A stretch of 64,000 bases of DNA from Tritrichomonas musculus (lineage: Eukaryota > Parabasalia > Tritrichomonadida > Tritrichomonadidae): NCBI GenBank assembly GCA_039105265.1, contig JAPFFF010000017.1:3084235-3148234 (forward strand), given 5' to 3'. The translations under genes were made by a program, and so were the position numbers. Numbering within the stretch: the stretch's first letter is position 1; each line of letters opens with the position of its first letter. A model generated the notes under the pieces. It was not told the DNA's origin and did not search any database. It saw only the letters and a program-made list of their open reading frames with translations. Shown one piece after another: positions 17,021-27,752 of the stretch.

Positions 17021-17735
17021 GCTTCATCCTCATCATCTTCATCACTTGTAAGTGCATCTACGGTTTTGATATCATAGCGATAAACATCATTCTTACGGTC
17101 TATTTGTTGTTGCTTGTATTGTTCTTTATAAGTTGCATATCTACTACCACTACCATAAAGTTTATCCACAATAGCTGTCAAACGTTTTGTATAGTAAGCT
17201 TTGTTCTCTTTAAGTTCTTTTGGTGTTGCAGACAGAACTTGTTCTTGTATAAGTTCTTGTATAGCTTCTTGTCCAGGCTTCTCTCCTAACATGAGTATTT
17301 CTGCGAAAACTAATAGGAACAATCTTTCTATAAGTCTAATGAAAGCAGCATGAGTTTTATTACTCTTTTCAAGATTTTCTACTTTAATTTCACCCGTCTT
17401 GATATCTATGATAGGATCTATGTAATCTGTTCCTATTTTTACAACTTTTGGTCCTGCTCTTTCGTTATAAGCTGCTTTGTGATCTCGTTTGTAGTTTGCC
17501 CAAGCAGGGTATGTTAGAAGTTTACCTCCAAAATCTTTTGTTTCTATTTCTCGTTTGACACCAAGATCAACAACAATAATGTACATAGCATTAGAAACTC
17601 CTAAATAGTTAAGAAGTCTTATTACAGATTTGTATTCTGGATACGCTACTTCCCAAAAGAACTTCCAAAGATAAGAGAAAATAGATGCCCAATACGAACT
17701 AGGTGACTTATCATTGATTATATAAGAAAGTATTC
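17017..17735 (-). pseudogene. Partial homologue of the 835-aa protein
   Basis: This matches only the C-terminal part of the P1/P5 835-aa protein, from the SPSSYWASIF block (compare SPNSFWSSLF) to an acidic tail ending in aspartates and glutamates. The copy is incomplete and directly abuts the fibre frame. It ends 4 bp inside the 468-aa gene on the opposite strand. This comparison identifies the C-terminal third as the conserved core of the family. Confidence 0.65.
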
Positions 17736-17781
17736 ATGTCAAGGTGGTTTGCAAGGAGTGAATACTGAAGAAATCAAAAAA

Positions 17782-20454
17782 ATGCTGGAGCCGTATGCAC
17801 TTTTGACAGACTTATTTGAATTTCTTAAGACTGAAGAATTTAATAAAGAAATAATGAAATATGTATCAAATGAGGAACTTGAGAATGAATATCGTAAGAA
17901 AAATGATCTTACTTATGAAAATACAACACTCTTAACTACGACTGCAGCAGATGAAAGATATAACAGAAAAGATGATATTCCTACTGTAGTAAATTCACAG
18001 CAGTATGATGAAAGTTCTACCACTAATGATGTTGCTGTACCTACTGTAAAACTGGTAGAAGAACTAACAAAATATAATTTGTTTAAGTATGATACAGAAA
18101 AGAATGAAATTGTGATGACAAACACAGATAATAATAAATATGTGTCTTTAGAATCACATTATGGTAGACCTGCTTTGAAGATTATAAATTATGATTCTTC
18201 TTATAATGAAGCTAGTTTTGGAGCTACACCCTGTGGTTTTTTAATAAGTGATATAAATGATAATATTATTCTTCATTACGATAAAGATGACAAACAAACT
18301 TTATTAGCAAATCCCTGTAATCTTGAGGATCAGAAACCTTTTCTTACAGAAGTCACAGTAAATGACCTATATAACAGGAAAGATTGTACTCTAGCTATAA
18401 AGGCTGTGTTTGAAGACGGGAGTTCTACCTCATTCACTATTACACATAATGTAAGCACAAATGACAAAGAAGTATATGTAAAAATAGAAGATACATCTGA
18501 CTATGTAGCAAATTATGTAGCTTATGAGAGTGATAAAGTTGGCTATATCAAGTGTAATGTAGATAATGAAACTACAATCTTGTTTGTAAAAGCTGTAACA
18601 GAAAATGTTTTTACTTATGGAGATTATACTTATGATGTTAGTAATGGTAGAATCACTACTCTAGAAACAGTAGCGAAGTTAACAAAGTTTGTTCCAAGTA
18701 TAGTATACAATGATAAGGTTACTAAGTTTTGTAAAATTCAGCTTAACGCTAATTGTCCTTCAAGTATCTCTGTTGCTACTGATTTCAATGGTAGAGATAT
18801 AACTTCTTTATATAGATTTGGAAATTTATCTAAAACTGTAATTCATATAGATTTCACTAACTTTGATATTTCTAATGTTACAACTTGTTCAGATTTTGCT
18901 AATAAATGTAATAACCTAGAGACTATAAAATTTGATAAGAGATATAGTAATAATTTATGTAAGTATTTCGATTGGATGTTTATAGAATGCCGTAAACTAA
19001 AGGAAGTTGATTTATCTATGTTCTATTCGAGGAATGTGGTAAATATTGGAAGTATATTTATGGCTTGTATAGTTTTAGAAGTTATAGATATTTCAAACTT
19101 AATCATAACAGCCATGTCTCAGTCTTGTACCGGTATGTTTTCGGATTGCCGTAACCTAAAAATATTGTATATACATGAAAGTATGCAGGATCTTATTTCT
19201 TACGTTTTTGAATACAAAGGTAACGTAAAATTAGTGAAATCAACGTATAAAGGTAGAGAATGTTATATTGCAGAAAATCATCTTGAAGAAGTACGTAATA
19301 ATGATATTCCTACTGTAGTAAATTCACAACAATATGATGAAAGTTCTACCACAAATGATGTTGCTGTGCCTACTGTAAAATTAGTAGAAGAACTAACAAA
19401 AGATAATTTGTTTAAGTATGATGAAGTAAATAATTCTATAGTAATGACGAACACCGATAATAGTAAACATGTGTCTTTAGAATCAAATTATGGAGATCCT
19501 GCTTTGAAGATTATAAATTATGGTTCTTCTTATAATGAAGTTAATTTTGGTCTCACACATAGCACTTTTATAATTTCTGATGATTCTAATAAAGATTTCT
19601 TTAGATATGATAAATATGGTAAGAAAACTTATCTTCAAAATCCATGTAATATTAATTTCGAACCTTTGCTTACCGAAGCTGCTGCAAATGAAAAATATGT
19701 AAAAACTACTGGGAATTCTACTATAGAAGGTACAATAAATATACACCCACAGTATAATACTGTTATTAATGCTTGTTATGAAAATAATAAGGGTAAATAT
19801 ATAATTTTTGGTGAAACTGAGGAGAAAAAAGCAGAATTCACATACTATTATGATACAGAAGGAAGTTATGGTCATTTTAATATAAATGTTGATAATGGAC
19901 AACTTTTAAATGTTACTAGAAAAAGTTTTCAAGAAACTAATACTAGACTATATAGTAATTTAAATATTAGTGGTAATTTATCTGTATCAGGAACAATAAC
20001 AGGAACAATAGCAAACAGCAATACTATTACTCACTACGCTCCTATAGAAACTTCTGTAAATTCTATTTCTGACTTCATAGTTGGTGCTCCTGTGTATCTT
20101 ACTGGAAATGTGTACAAGAGAAAGAATGATACTTGGGAGGAATCTACTGCAGAGGACACCACAGACTGTATTTGCTCAGTGAAAACACAAGGAACATGGA
20201 AAGAGTATATAGGAATTTGCACAAAAATAGATACCAAGAATAATTCAGTAACATTCGCTTCCCATGGCGATTACCTTGTGCGTGTCACAGATTCATCATG
20301 TTATTGTACAGGTGACGAAGTTTTTATAGATGATGACAATAAACTAAAGATTCTTGCTGGTGCTACTGCAGTAACTGCAAAAATAAGAAGGATGACAGTA
20401 GGAATTATTACTAGTATCATAAACACAAATATGCTTGCAGTTTTTAAGGCATAA
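17782..20454 (+). CDS. Fibre-like protein with BspA/DUF285-type repeat domain
   Basis: This is about 890 aa from the first ATG; the frame is open slightly further upstream, so the true N-terminus is uncertain. Residues ~65-190 and ~510-635 are two copies of one module (NDIPTVVNSQQYDESSTTND...). Between them, ~350-465 show BspA/DUF285 leucine-rich-like repeats of ~24 residues (IDFTNFDISNVTTCSDF, LETIKF, LKEVDLSMF, LEVIDISNL). The last ~145 residues (TITHYAPIETS to LAVFKA) match the C-terminal domain of the P5 fibre. The conserved end is inferred to be the shared knob or anchor, with the centre an acquired adhesion domain. Confidence 0.75.
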   Translation: MLEPYALLTDLFEFLKTEEFNKEIMKYVSNEELENEYRKKNDLTYENTTLLTTTAADERYNRKDDIPTVVNSQQYDESSTTNDVAVPTVKLVEELTKYNLFKYDTEKNEIVMTNTDNNKYVSLESHYGRPALKIINYDSSYNEASFGATPCGFLISDINDNIILHYDKDDKQTLLANPCNLEDQKPFLTEVTVNDLYNRKDCTLAIKAVFEDGSSTSFTITHNVSTNDKEVYVKIEDTSDYVANYVAYESDKVGYIKCNVDNETTILFVKAVTENVFTYGDYTYDVSNGRITTLETVAKLTKFVPSIVYNDKVTKFCKIQLNANCPSSISVATDFNGRDITSLYRFGNLSKTVIHIDFTNFDISNVTTCSDFANKCNNLETIKFDKRYSNNLCKYFDWMFIECRKLKEVDLSMFYSRNVVNIGSIFMACIVLEVIDISNLIITAMSQSCTGMFSDCRNLKILYIHESMQDLISYVFEYKGNVKLVKSTYKGRECYIAENHLEEVRNNDIPTVVNSQQYDESSTTNDVAVPTVKLVEELTKDNLFKYDEVNNSIVMTNTDNSKHVSLESNYGDPALKIINYGSSYNEVNFGLTHSTFIISDDSNKDFFRYDKYGKKTYLQNPCNINFEPLLTEAAANEKYVKTTGNSTIEGTINIHPQYNTVINACYENNKGKYIIFGETEEKKAEFTYYYDTEGSYGHFNINVDNGQLLNVTRKSFQETNTRLYSNLNISGNLSVSGTITGTIANSNTITHYAPIETSVNSISDFIVGAPVYLTGNVYKRKNDTWEESTAEDTTDCICSVKTQGTWKEYIGICTKIDTKNNSVTFASHGDYLVRVTDSSCYCTGDEVFIDDDNKLKILAGATAVTAKIRRMTVGIITSIINTNMLAVFKA

Positions 20455-20746
20455 TTTTGTTAATTAGTTTGTCAGTCATATAAATTGAAAGATTGATGTT
20501 ATATTTTTCTTTGAGTTCTCGTCTTACATATGAGATTTGTTTGTGCTTTGGTAGCTTTGTTATTTCATTTTTGTTATCTTCATTTTGTATATACTCCATA
20601 ACTTGTTTTCTTTGTTCATCATTCATATTTTTGCTTTTGTTGAATGGAGCTGTTCTCTGTTTAGTTATTTTTGGTTTGTCTAATAAACGATTTAATAACT
20701 GCTTGATTTCTAATAACTCTTTTATTATTTCTTGTTCGTTTGACAT
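20444..20746 (-). CDS. 100-aa HTH-like protein, homologue of the 167-aa gene
   Basis: The C-terminal half (RKQVMEYIQNEDNKNEITKLP, KHKQISYVRRELKEKYNI) aligns with the helical C-terminal unit of the 167-aa protein of P2/P4. The acidic insert of that protein is absent. It is on the same strand as PolB, downstream of it, and overlaps the fibre gene 3' end by 11 bp. In P5 and P4 the equivalent gene lies on the other side of PolB, so the locus has been rearranged between families. Confidence 0.68.
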   Translation of the reverse strand: MSNEQEIIKELLEIKQLLNRLLDKPKITKQRTAPFNKSKNMNDEQRKQVMEYIQNEDNKNEITKLPKHKQISYVRRELKEKYNINLSIYMTDKLINKIMP

Positions 20747-20798
20747 TACTGTTTAAAATAAAAATAAAAAACAAAAAACAAAAATAAGAATGAATTTT

Positions 20799-23700
20799 TT
20801 AATAAGAATAATCTTTTGCAGTGAGTCCAGTAATGAAAGGTAAACAAGCTTGATTCTCTAGTACTATCATTTTTGTATGAAGTCCTGTTAAAGCATTTTT
20901 GTTAACAGTAACCTTTGACATAACACCGCTTTTCATTTGTAAGTTAATGTTCTTACCAACTTTAATAGATTTATTCAAAACGATATCGTTGTAGTCTTCA
21001 TGTACAATATTATTTTTCTTTAGACTAACGCCTTTCAACTTTAGTGATTTTGTTTGTCCGTCATTATTCCATATTGTATAGCATTTGGGTGCAAGTGCAA
21101 TTTGGTTTTCTCCAAACTTCTCCACGCACAATCCTAATATCTTTTTTTCATCATAAATACTATGCAAATCTGTATTCGGCATGAACTTGTAAATGTGTTT
21201 ATTATAAAATTCATGATCTTTGATGATATATTTAAATTCTTGGTCAATACCTTTTGAAGGTTCACCTGCTACAGCCCAGTAATATGAATCAGTGTCCAAA
21301 GAAGTTAAATGAAGTCTATTCATGTCCAAGCACCTATTCATAAAATCATAGTAGAAGGTACAGTACCAGAATTTAGCATTATCTAATGTCCAAAATGATT
21401 CTTGTAAGCAAGTAGTGCAATGATAAGTTTTTGGTTGTTGTTGAATAATAAAGAGATCATCATTTAATTGAGCACCATTCACGTACGTTTGAGAAATAAT
21501 ATACTGATAAGCTTTGTTAGTATCACATATTTTTACTTTACAAAACTTCTCAGTGTTCATTCCATCGTAACCATACGAACCATTCATACTAATCTTGTAA
21601 AACTTTTCATTACCATTGTCCTTCGCCTCGGTGAGACCTCGTCGAACCGCGCTTTGCACCCCATTACTGGTTTCTTCTTCCTTTAGGGGTGAGCGACAAA
21701 GGAGCGAACACCTTTTCTTCATGAATGTAGTAACAAATTCACGAAATCCTGTATGAGCTTCATAAATTGAGACACTCTTTACATCCTCTAGCACTAAGCC
21801 ATGATCAAGTAAGAACCATAAATAGTAATTGCTAAATGTCATATATTCTCCATAAGTGTCAAGTAACATAGTAAGTTTACGTTCTTCTTTATCTAATGAG
21901 GCTAGTTTATGCTCTTGAAGATAAGAGTACATATAACTTCCTATTACTGATTCCTCATTTTTGATGTTGATGTTTCTGAAGACTGGAGGAAAATTAATGA
22001 AGTAATTGATCTTGCTTGCTGGACATACTAACTTTACTTTTGCTATGAATAAGTATTTTGGATTTGGTTGGAATCTTGTTTTGCTAGTTATAATGTCTAT
22101 TGCCTTTTGTTTTGATTGGTTGTCTTTAACATCTATTCTGCGTACGAAACTACCTGGCATGTACATAATTCCACCATGATATTTATTGAAATCATGTTTT
22201 GTAGAAGAAAACGATGAAGGGTACAAACTATTAAAATCAACTCCAACAACATGTGTCATTATATTTGGAGTGTCGTACGAAAGAACTTTATTATTGATTG
22301 CATCGTACCTAAACTTATTAATATGTGTTTCACCTTTAATATTATATCTATGCTGTACGTTTGATAGTCCTCCTGTTATGTTATTTCGTAAACTATAATA
22401 TTCTTGTTCATCGTTAATGAGAGTAGGTAAATGATTTAGTTTACAAAACTTCTTCAACTGAATTCTTAATGATGTTATTTTTGGGTCATCACGTTTACGG
22501 AGCTTATTACATTCTACACAAGCGAGTTTGCAATTGCTCAACTCATGTCCAATATCGTTATCAATTCTATCAAGTGTTGGTTTGTTTACGTTTGTAAAAT
22601 GTTCCTTACATAAATGGCAACAACCATTATTGTACATTTTCATAAATTCATCAAAATCAGAAACTGATATACATTTGTCAAGATTTCGCATGTTATTACT
22701 ATGGGTTTGATTATATTTTTGATCTTGCTTGTAATAACAGTCACATTTATATTTCCACCATTTGATTGTTGGTTTGAAGGAATTTTCTTTGTTAATTATG
22801 TCGTATTCAGTGGTCGGATCAAAATCTTTATAAGCAAGAGCGTACTTGATACATGCTGAACACTTTGATAATGATAAGTTTGATATCATGTCTACATTAT
22901 ATTCAGCGTTCATAGCAATAAGATTGTCAATTGGCTTAATCATCATTTCTACATCATTATCATTATAAGCTAGTAAGTAATCCCATCTATTTTTGTAGTT
23001 CTTGCAATCATTTACATATTCTGCATAATCTTCCTTAGATAATGGGTTTCGTTGGTTCAAATAACTATAGAAGTCATCATAAGCAAATGGTTATGTTGAA
23101 GATAAAACTTCATTGTAATTATCACTATTGAGGGCCTCATACGGAAAGACTCCCTTGTTACTGTTGGTTTCACCTCCAAAGTCAACACCAAATTGCTTTA
23201 ATGTTCCACCAGCAACAAAAGCTTGAGCATCTATAAAACGAAGTTTGGTTGGATATTTAGTTGAAGTAAGTACGAATTGTTTTAGTGATGATAATGTTCC
23301 AATGATGCTATTTGATTCAATTTTCCAATGAGAGGCATTAAGATATTGTTTGAATAGATTACTATCAAATCTTGAAGAATTGAAACCAAATACCGTTATG
23401 GTAGTTATACTGTTGTCTATCTTTTCAGGTACACATGAGTATTGTTGTTTGTCTTTGTATACAATTAATGATTGTTCAAAAAGCCAATCAAACCATAATG
23501 GAATGAAATCTTTGTTATCCTGTAAACTAAAATGCTTTGTTGTTAAGCCAGAAGCAGACTTTACGCATGAGGAAACTGATAACGGTAAGAGCCGTGAATT
23601 GATAATAGTTGATTTACTGGCTTCTGTATTTACAACTTGATCCATTGTTTCAAAGTCATATGTTATGTAATAGATATTCGGTTTCCATGGTAGTCCATGT

Positions 23701-25181
23701 GCAAGACAATACTCATAGACAGGATTGTTTAAAATATGTGGACAATATGGTAAAGCTTCCTTGGCTGGTACAAATTGTTTCTTATACTTACAATCACAAT
23801 GTTTGACATGATCATCGAAACGTTTGATATTGCTATGCCCGTAATGAACATAAGAATTGCATTTTGGGCAAACATGAATTGCAGTAAGTTTTTCAGCATC
23901 TTTGATAAACATAATATGAACAGTAAGGTCTTTGGTAAATAATAAGGCTGAATAAGTTGTGTAATCTTTGTTGAAATACCATTGTTCCTGTAAGTCATAT
24001 TGTTTGTCATTGTTGTATTCATATATGTTTATATTGATTTTATGTTTTTCGGCTAATTCTTTCATCTCCTCCATTGTTACTCCTTGAAAATTGTCCAATA
24101 AACGTTGTGCATGCTTTGGTATTTTTGTTGTATAAGTTATTCCATATTCCTCAAGTAGCAGTTTCTTGGCACGTTTAGTACGATGTTTGATGTCGTATTT
24201 GGTTGTATTAGTCAATTCAGGAAACAAACAACAAGCAAGAAATCGGTACCAACATAAATTATCATCTTCATCATCAACAATTATATAATTATTACTCTTC
24301 TTGAATATTTCTGGAAGATCTTTGATACGACCTGTAACCTTACGCATTCTCGATATCGTAAAGGATATTGAGTGTACAATTGTTAGTTTATTGTTTGATG
24401 AAGTTGTTTCATAGCTGTTTAGCACAGTTTCTATATACATTTTGCATTCATCAAGGTTGCGTTCATCTTTTACTATAATTGGTATGGCAGATTTGTAGTT
24501 TTGCCATCTGATCTCTCTAGCCTCATAATCATATTTTTCTTCATAAGTTTCAAAGTCAAAGGTACTTGTTTCAAAGACTCCAGAAAGTTGAAAGTGTATT
24601 TTAAATGGTTTTAGTTCACTTTGGTAAACATGAAGCAAGGCATCATATATGTTTGCTAGAGATGATATTTCATTGAAATAATATGTAACAATAGGTTTAC
24701 CATGATCATTACGTTCTTTAACCAAAGCTTCTGGGTAGTCATATGCTTGCAAAGCTGCTACTGCTCTATCGAAATCATTTGGAAAATTAACTATTAGAAA
24801 ATCATTATGCTTACTAGTGAATTGTTGTCCATTTTTCTTAAGGTACTCGTATAGTTCTTCGTTTTCTGGTTCATTTACTTCGGGTGTATTAATTATTGTT
24901 GTTATTCGTTGTTGGTTTTGTTTGATAACTTCATCAATGTAATTATTAATGGTAATTTCATCAATAACATCTGTAGGAGCTAATTCATCAGGCTTAATAT
25001 CACCAAGAAGAATATTGTAAGCATTATTGTCGTTGAAATATTTACATAGCCTTGTAATATTTATATTGTTGTCTTGGTCAATAATAATATTAGCATTTAA
25101 TTTAGTGTTCAGAATCGCAATGAATTTGGTTATTGTTTCTGTATCCAAATTGAATAATGTTTCTGGTATTAAATTTGTCAT
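20799..25181 (-). pseudogene. POLB: Family B DNA polymerase (PolB), broken copy
   Basis: This is a protein-primed-type replicative polymerase related to those of P4 and P5. Recognisable in order are an N-terminal region with DNLCWYRFLACC, a CPKCNSYVH...H...C zinc-finger-like segment, exonuclease motifs YDFETM, NSSRFDSNLF and YNDNDVEMM, an HNH-like CHLCKEHF...LDRIDND...C..C segment, and polymerase motifs DFNSLYPSSF, KISMNGSYGYDG and LDTDSYY. The copy is broken, with about one break, so it is probably not producing full-length enzyme. An unusual GC-rich in-frame segment lies just before the KISMNGSYG motif. Confidence 0.9.
21618..21712. repeat. GC-rich in-frame insertion in P3 PolB
   Basis: This ~90-bp GC-rich stretch (CCTCGGTGAGACCTCG near its start, GGGGTGAGCG near its end) encodes a linker absent from P4 PolB. 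It falls at the same place as unrelated GC-rich insertions in P5 and P6. Short self-complementary arms are visible (GGT-CTC-ACC). Confidence 0.55.
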
Positions 25182-25260
25182 TTGGCGTTTGGTTCGTTTT
25201 GTATAAGAATAAAATTAAAATATTTAAAATATTTAAAATACAAAAATAATAATCGCTTTT

Positions 25261-25953
25261 TTAATTAAATTTCCTATCAAGTTCCTCTGTGAAGTAAGTA
25301 TGAACTTGTCCTAAATGTGGACGACTATGATAGAATTTCCAATCATTATAAACAACTTGGAAGGTTCGTCCTTTGTATTCATAAGTGAGTTTTGATTTTT
25401 GATTCTGGTATTGAGATAATAGTTTACAACCTTCTTGTGCAAACAACTGTGCTATATGTTCGTGAGTGTATCTTATGCATTTTGCTTTATGTGGTCTTGC
25501 TCCTGCTTTCCAATTTGCTGGTGTTACTCTGTAATCAAAATTGTTATATGTATAATGCACATGTTTACCAGAACCTTCATATTTGGAAGTCAGTATACAA
25601 GCTTCTTGTTTCATAGATTCTTGTAATTCGTTTTCATATGCTTGTCTTTGTTTTTCTAATCTTTGTTCTTTTGTCTCTGTTAGTATTATGTTATTTTTGC
25701 GCATATAACCATAGTCTTTTGGGTATAATTTATTTGGATTTCTTACAAATCTTCCTAGTGTTGTGTACATTATTCTACTAGGGTCGTCATTACGATAGAA
25801 TGTTAAAGTATTTTCTGAATAGCCGTTCTTAGGAAATCGTAGTATAGTACAATTGTGCTCTTGAAAATATTCATTAATTTGTTCATCTGTGTAATTACCA
25901 TCTATTTGTTGATTTGAAGAAATAATGGTGCTAATAGTAGTTTGTGTGGTCAT
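25261..25953 (-). CDS. 230-aa terminal-slot protein with repeated W/H motif
   Basis: Three related units are visible: ~25-75 (YFQEHNCTILRFP...), ~115-165 (EACILTSKYEGSGKHVHY...PANWKAGARPHKAKCIRYTH) and ~166-225 (EGCKLLSQYQNQKSKLTYEY...YNDWKFYHSRPHLGQ). Each has a C, an aromatic strand pattern, a W, and R-x-H. I recognise no named family. The look is that of a small repeated DNA-binding or nuclease-associated module. It lies between PolB and the element end, like the 119-aa and 240-aa genes of P2 and P4, so all three subfamilies carry a member in the terminal slot. Confidence 0.7.
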   Translation of the reverse strand: MTTQTTISTIISSNQQIDGNYTDEQINEYFQEHNCTILRFPKNGYSENTLTFYRNDDPSRIMYTTLGRFVRNPNKLYPKDYGYMRKNNIILTETKEQRLEKQRQAYENELQESMKQEACILTSKYEGSGKHVHYTYNNFDYRVTPANWKAGARPHKAKCIRYTHEHIAQLFAQEGCKLLSQYQNQKSKLTYEYKGRTFQVVYNDWKFYHSRPHLGQVHTYFTEELDRKFN

Positions 25954-26209
25954 GTTTATGACTGTATAAAATGAAAAATAAAAATAAAATTAATTTTGCA
26001 AATCTATCTAGCGTATCAAAACATAATGAGTTGATAAAGGGTTCCAGAAAATTATTCAAATGTATAGGTTGGTAATGAAAACACGACTAAAAACAATAAC
26101 AAGTAAACATACCTGATTTTTTATACCTGAGCTTGTTGGCTTGCAAGGTATGCTGGGTAAGGTATTCCAGTAGTTAATAGGTGGTCACGTCGCACAGACC
26201 ATTACTACT
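25954..26209. repeat. P3 right terminal region
   Basis: No gene is seen in these ~256 bp. The outer part is less AT-rich (GGCTTGCAAGGTATGCTGGG region) and ends CAGACCATTACTACT, sharing only the last few bases with the P5 terminus (...CTATTACTACT). The left counterpart is outside the window, so its repeat length cannot be measured. Confidence 0.65.
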
Positions 26210-27226
26210 TAGGTTCAAACGGTAATGGAATCACTGAGGAACAATTGAATGAAGCTGTTAACGGATTGCGTGATTATGTCATCAACAATTATGCTTTATC
26301 AACTGATATACCTGAACCAATTGATTTAACGAATTATGCATTGAAGACAGATATACCAGAAGTACTCAAAAATAATGAACTACAATTGAATCCGAATGAA
26401 GAACCAACAGAAGAAGTTCAACAGAAATTGATGAATGATGATAAACCGCTATCAGCACAAGCATCATATATATTATCATCCATGGCAGTAACTAAAGTAA
26501 TAGATTTGATTAATATTGATGAATATGCAAAGCTTACAAACTTAAGCGAGTATCGTAAAATGAATGATTTAAGTATAACAAAGTTAACTCAACTTGAAAT
26601 TGATAGAAGTATAGAAGAAAACGGTATTTGTGATCATGTTTATGAAAAATGTTTCATCAAATTTAGATATAATGATATTGAATATGATTATGTATTCACA
26701 ACAGGTAATTTTAGTTCACTAGGATATTGGTGTGATAACTTCATTAATGTTGAAGGTACTGAATACAGTTTGTTTTGGAAGTATGATGGTACATTACTAT
26801 TAGAAAATTCAACAACATATTGTAAAGGACCGATGGTTTATATTATATCAATTTTGTATGAAGACAGAACAGATGAATTAGCATTGAAGAGTGATATACC
26901 AGAACCAGTTGACTTGACAGCGTATTATACAAGCGCACAAGCTGATGAGAAGTTTGTTGATGAGGATGAATTGGCTTATGAATTAGATAAGTATGAAACG
27001 AAAACAGTTGCAGAAGGTAAGTATGCATTGAAGAGTTCTATAAATGAATTATTAACAAACAATGTTTATACTTCAGCTGATTTACTAAATAATTCACTCG
27101 AAACTACTGATTTCGATATATCTTATTTTAATGAATTGTATGGTATATTCGAAAAAAATGAGAAACCAATAACTAATCTAGCTTCATTAATATTATCTAA
27201 AGTTGTATTTAAATGTCAAATGCCTG
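26210..27226 (+). CDS. P4 fibre-like protein, middle part (between P3 and P5 insertions)
   Basis: The frame is open from the P3 junction (GSNGNGITEEQLNEAVNGLRD) to the P5 junction. It contains the same linkers as the P5 fibre, a shared domain (~EYAKLTNLSEYRKMNDLS to YIISILYED), one copy of the AYYTSAQADEKFVDEDELAY helix, and then a segment (SSINELLTNNVYTSADLL...) not found in P5. The module order therefore differs from both P1 and P5. Confidence 0.8.
27221..27226. repeat. Target site duplication of P5, left copy
   Basis: TGCCTG directly precedes the P5 terminus AGTAGTAATAGTAG and is repeated at 49436-49441. Six base pairs is the length made by Polinton integrases. Confidence 0.93.
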
Positions 27227-27473
27227 AGTAGTAATAGTAGACCGGCTCGACAGGTGATAAAAAAGGGGTATCAAAAGGGGTAGGGTTAAAATACATATTT
27301 TAAGTTGACGATAGACACTTTTGAATTTACATCTTTGAACTTGTTTAGTAGTATATATCAGTCGGTTTCCGTCAGGTGAAGCCCGCCGTCAACACGACTA
27401 ATGAACAAAAATAACACAACTCAAAAAATCGAACTTTCAAAAATTTTTTATTTTTTTATCAGCAATTTATAAA

Positions 27474-27752
27474 ATGTCAAACCAAGCCGAAGCTGCGAGC
27501 ACTCGCTGCCTCCGACAAACGGAGGAACAATTAAGCACCCTCATTAATAGAATCAATAAAAAGCTAAAAGGATGGAGACCTGCATTAAAATACCTCTACG
27601 ATAATGATGATATCATAGATGAAGTACTAAAAGAGATAAATCACTTTATTAAACAGCTAAAGAAATTCAACGGTAGCTGCGAACACTCGCTGCCTCCGAC
27701 GAACGGAGGACCTGCTGAATTAATAGCTGAACTTGAAGAACTCATTTATTAG
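27474..27752 (+). CDS. 92-aa terminal-repeat protein, unknown
   Basis: This small helical protein is encoded wholly inside the terminal repeat, so a complete element carries two copies. The core is TLINRINKKLKGWRPALKYL and IDEVLKEINHFIKQLKKF. Two GC-rich mini-repeat units are embedded in the frame, encoding AASTRCLRQTEE and CEHSLPPTNGG, which look like inserted linkers. Its 3' end overlaps the convergent 75-aa gene by 11 bp. Its location suggests a role linked to element ends or high dosage, but no family is recognised. Confidence 0.65.
   Translation: MSNQAEAASTRCLRQTEEQLSTLINRINKKLKGWRPALKYLYDNDDIIDEVLKEINHFIKQLKKFNGSCEHSLPPTNGGPAELIAELEELIY
27491..27525. repeat. GC-rich palindromic mini-repeat, unit 1 (35 bp)
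   Basis: It reads AGCTGCGAGCACTCGCTGCC followed by a CTCCG...CGGAG hairpin. It has two pairing elements: GCGAG-CA-CTCGC and CCTCCG-ACAAA-CGGAGG. It lies in frame in the 92-aa gene. Confidence 0.8.
27675..27709. repeat. GC-rich palindromic mini-repeat, unit 2 (35 bp)
   Basis: This second unit in the 92-aa gene has the same layout. It is the reverse complement of 43098-43132 in PolB and of 48953-48987, with no mismatch seen. Confidence 0.8.

Larger units (their letters stand above)
13693..26209. mobile_element. P3: diverged-family Polinton, right part
   Basis: The order is capsid C-terminus, integrase, 109-aa, 468-aa, 835-aa homologue, fibre, 100-aa, PolB, 230-aa gene and terminal sequence. 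The proteins are clearly homologous to P5 but much diverged, and codon use is more AT-rich. The right end at 26209 (...ATTACTACT) abuts P4's fibre gene. P2 is inserted in its capsid gene on the left. No packaging ATPase is seen in this part, and the PolB-side small genes differ from P5. The element is broken, with about three breaks including the P2 insertion, and is older than P5. Confidence 0.85.

Noticed and set aside
17749-20454. Host BspA surface protein gene
   Set aside because: The BspA-like part is continuous with the conserved Polinton fibre C-terminus and lies in the normal fibre position of P3.
27491-27709. CRISPR array from GC-rich repeated units
   Set aside because: There are only two units, with unequal coding spacers inside one open frame and copies in unrelated genes. 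There is no array and no cas gene.
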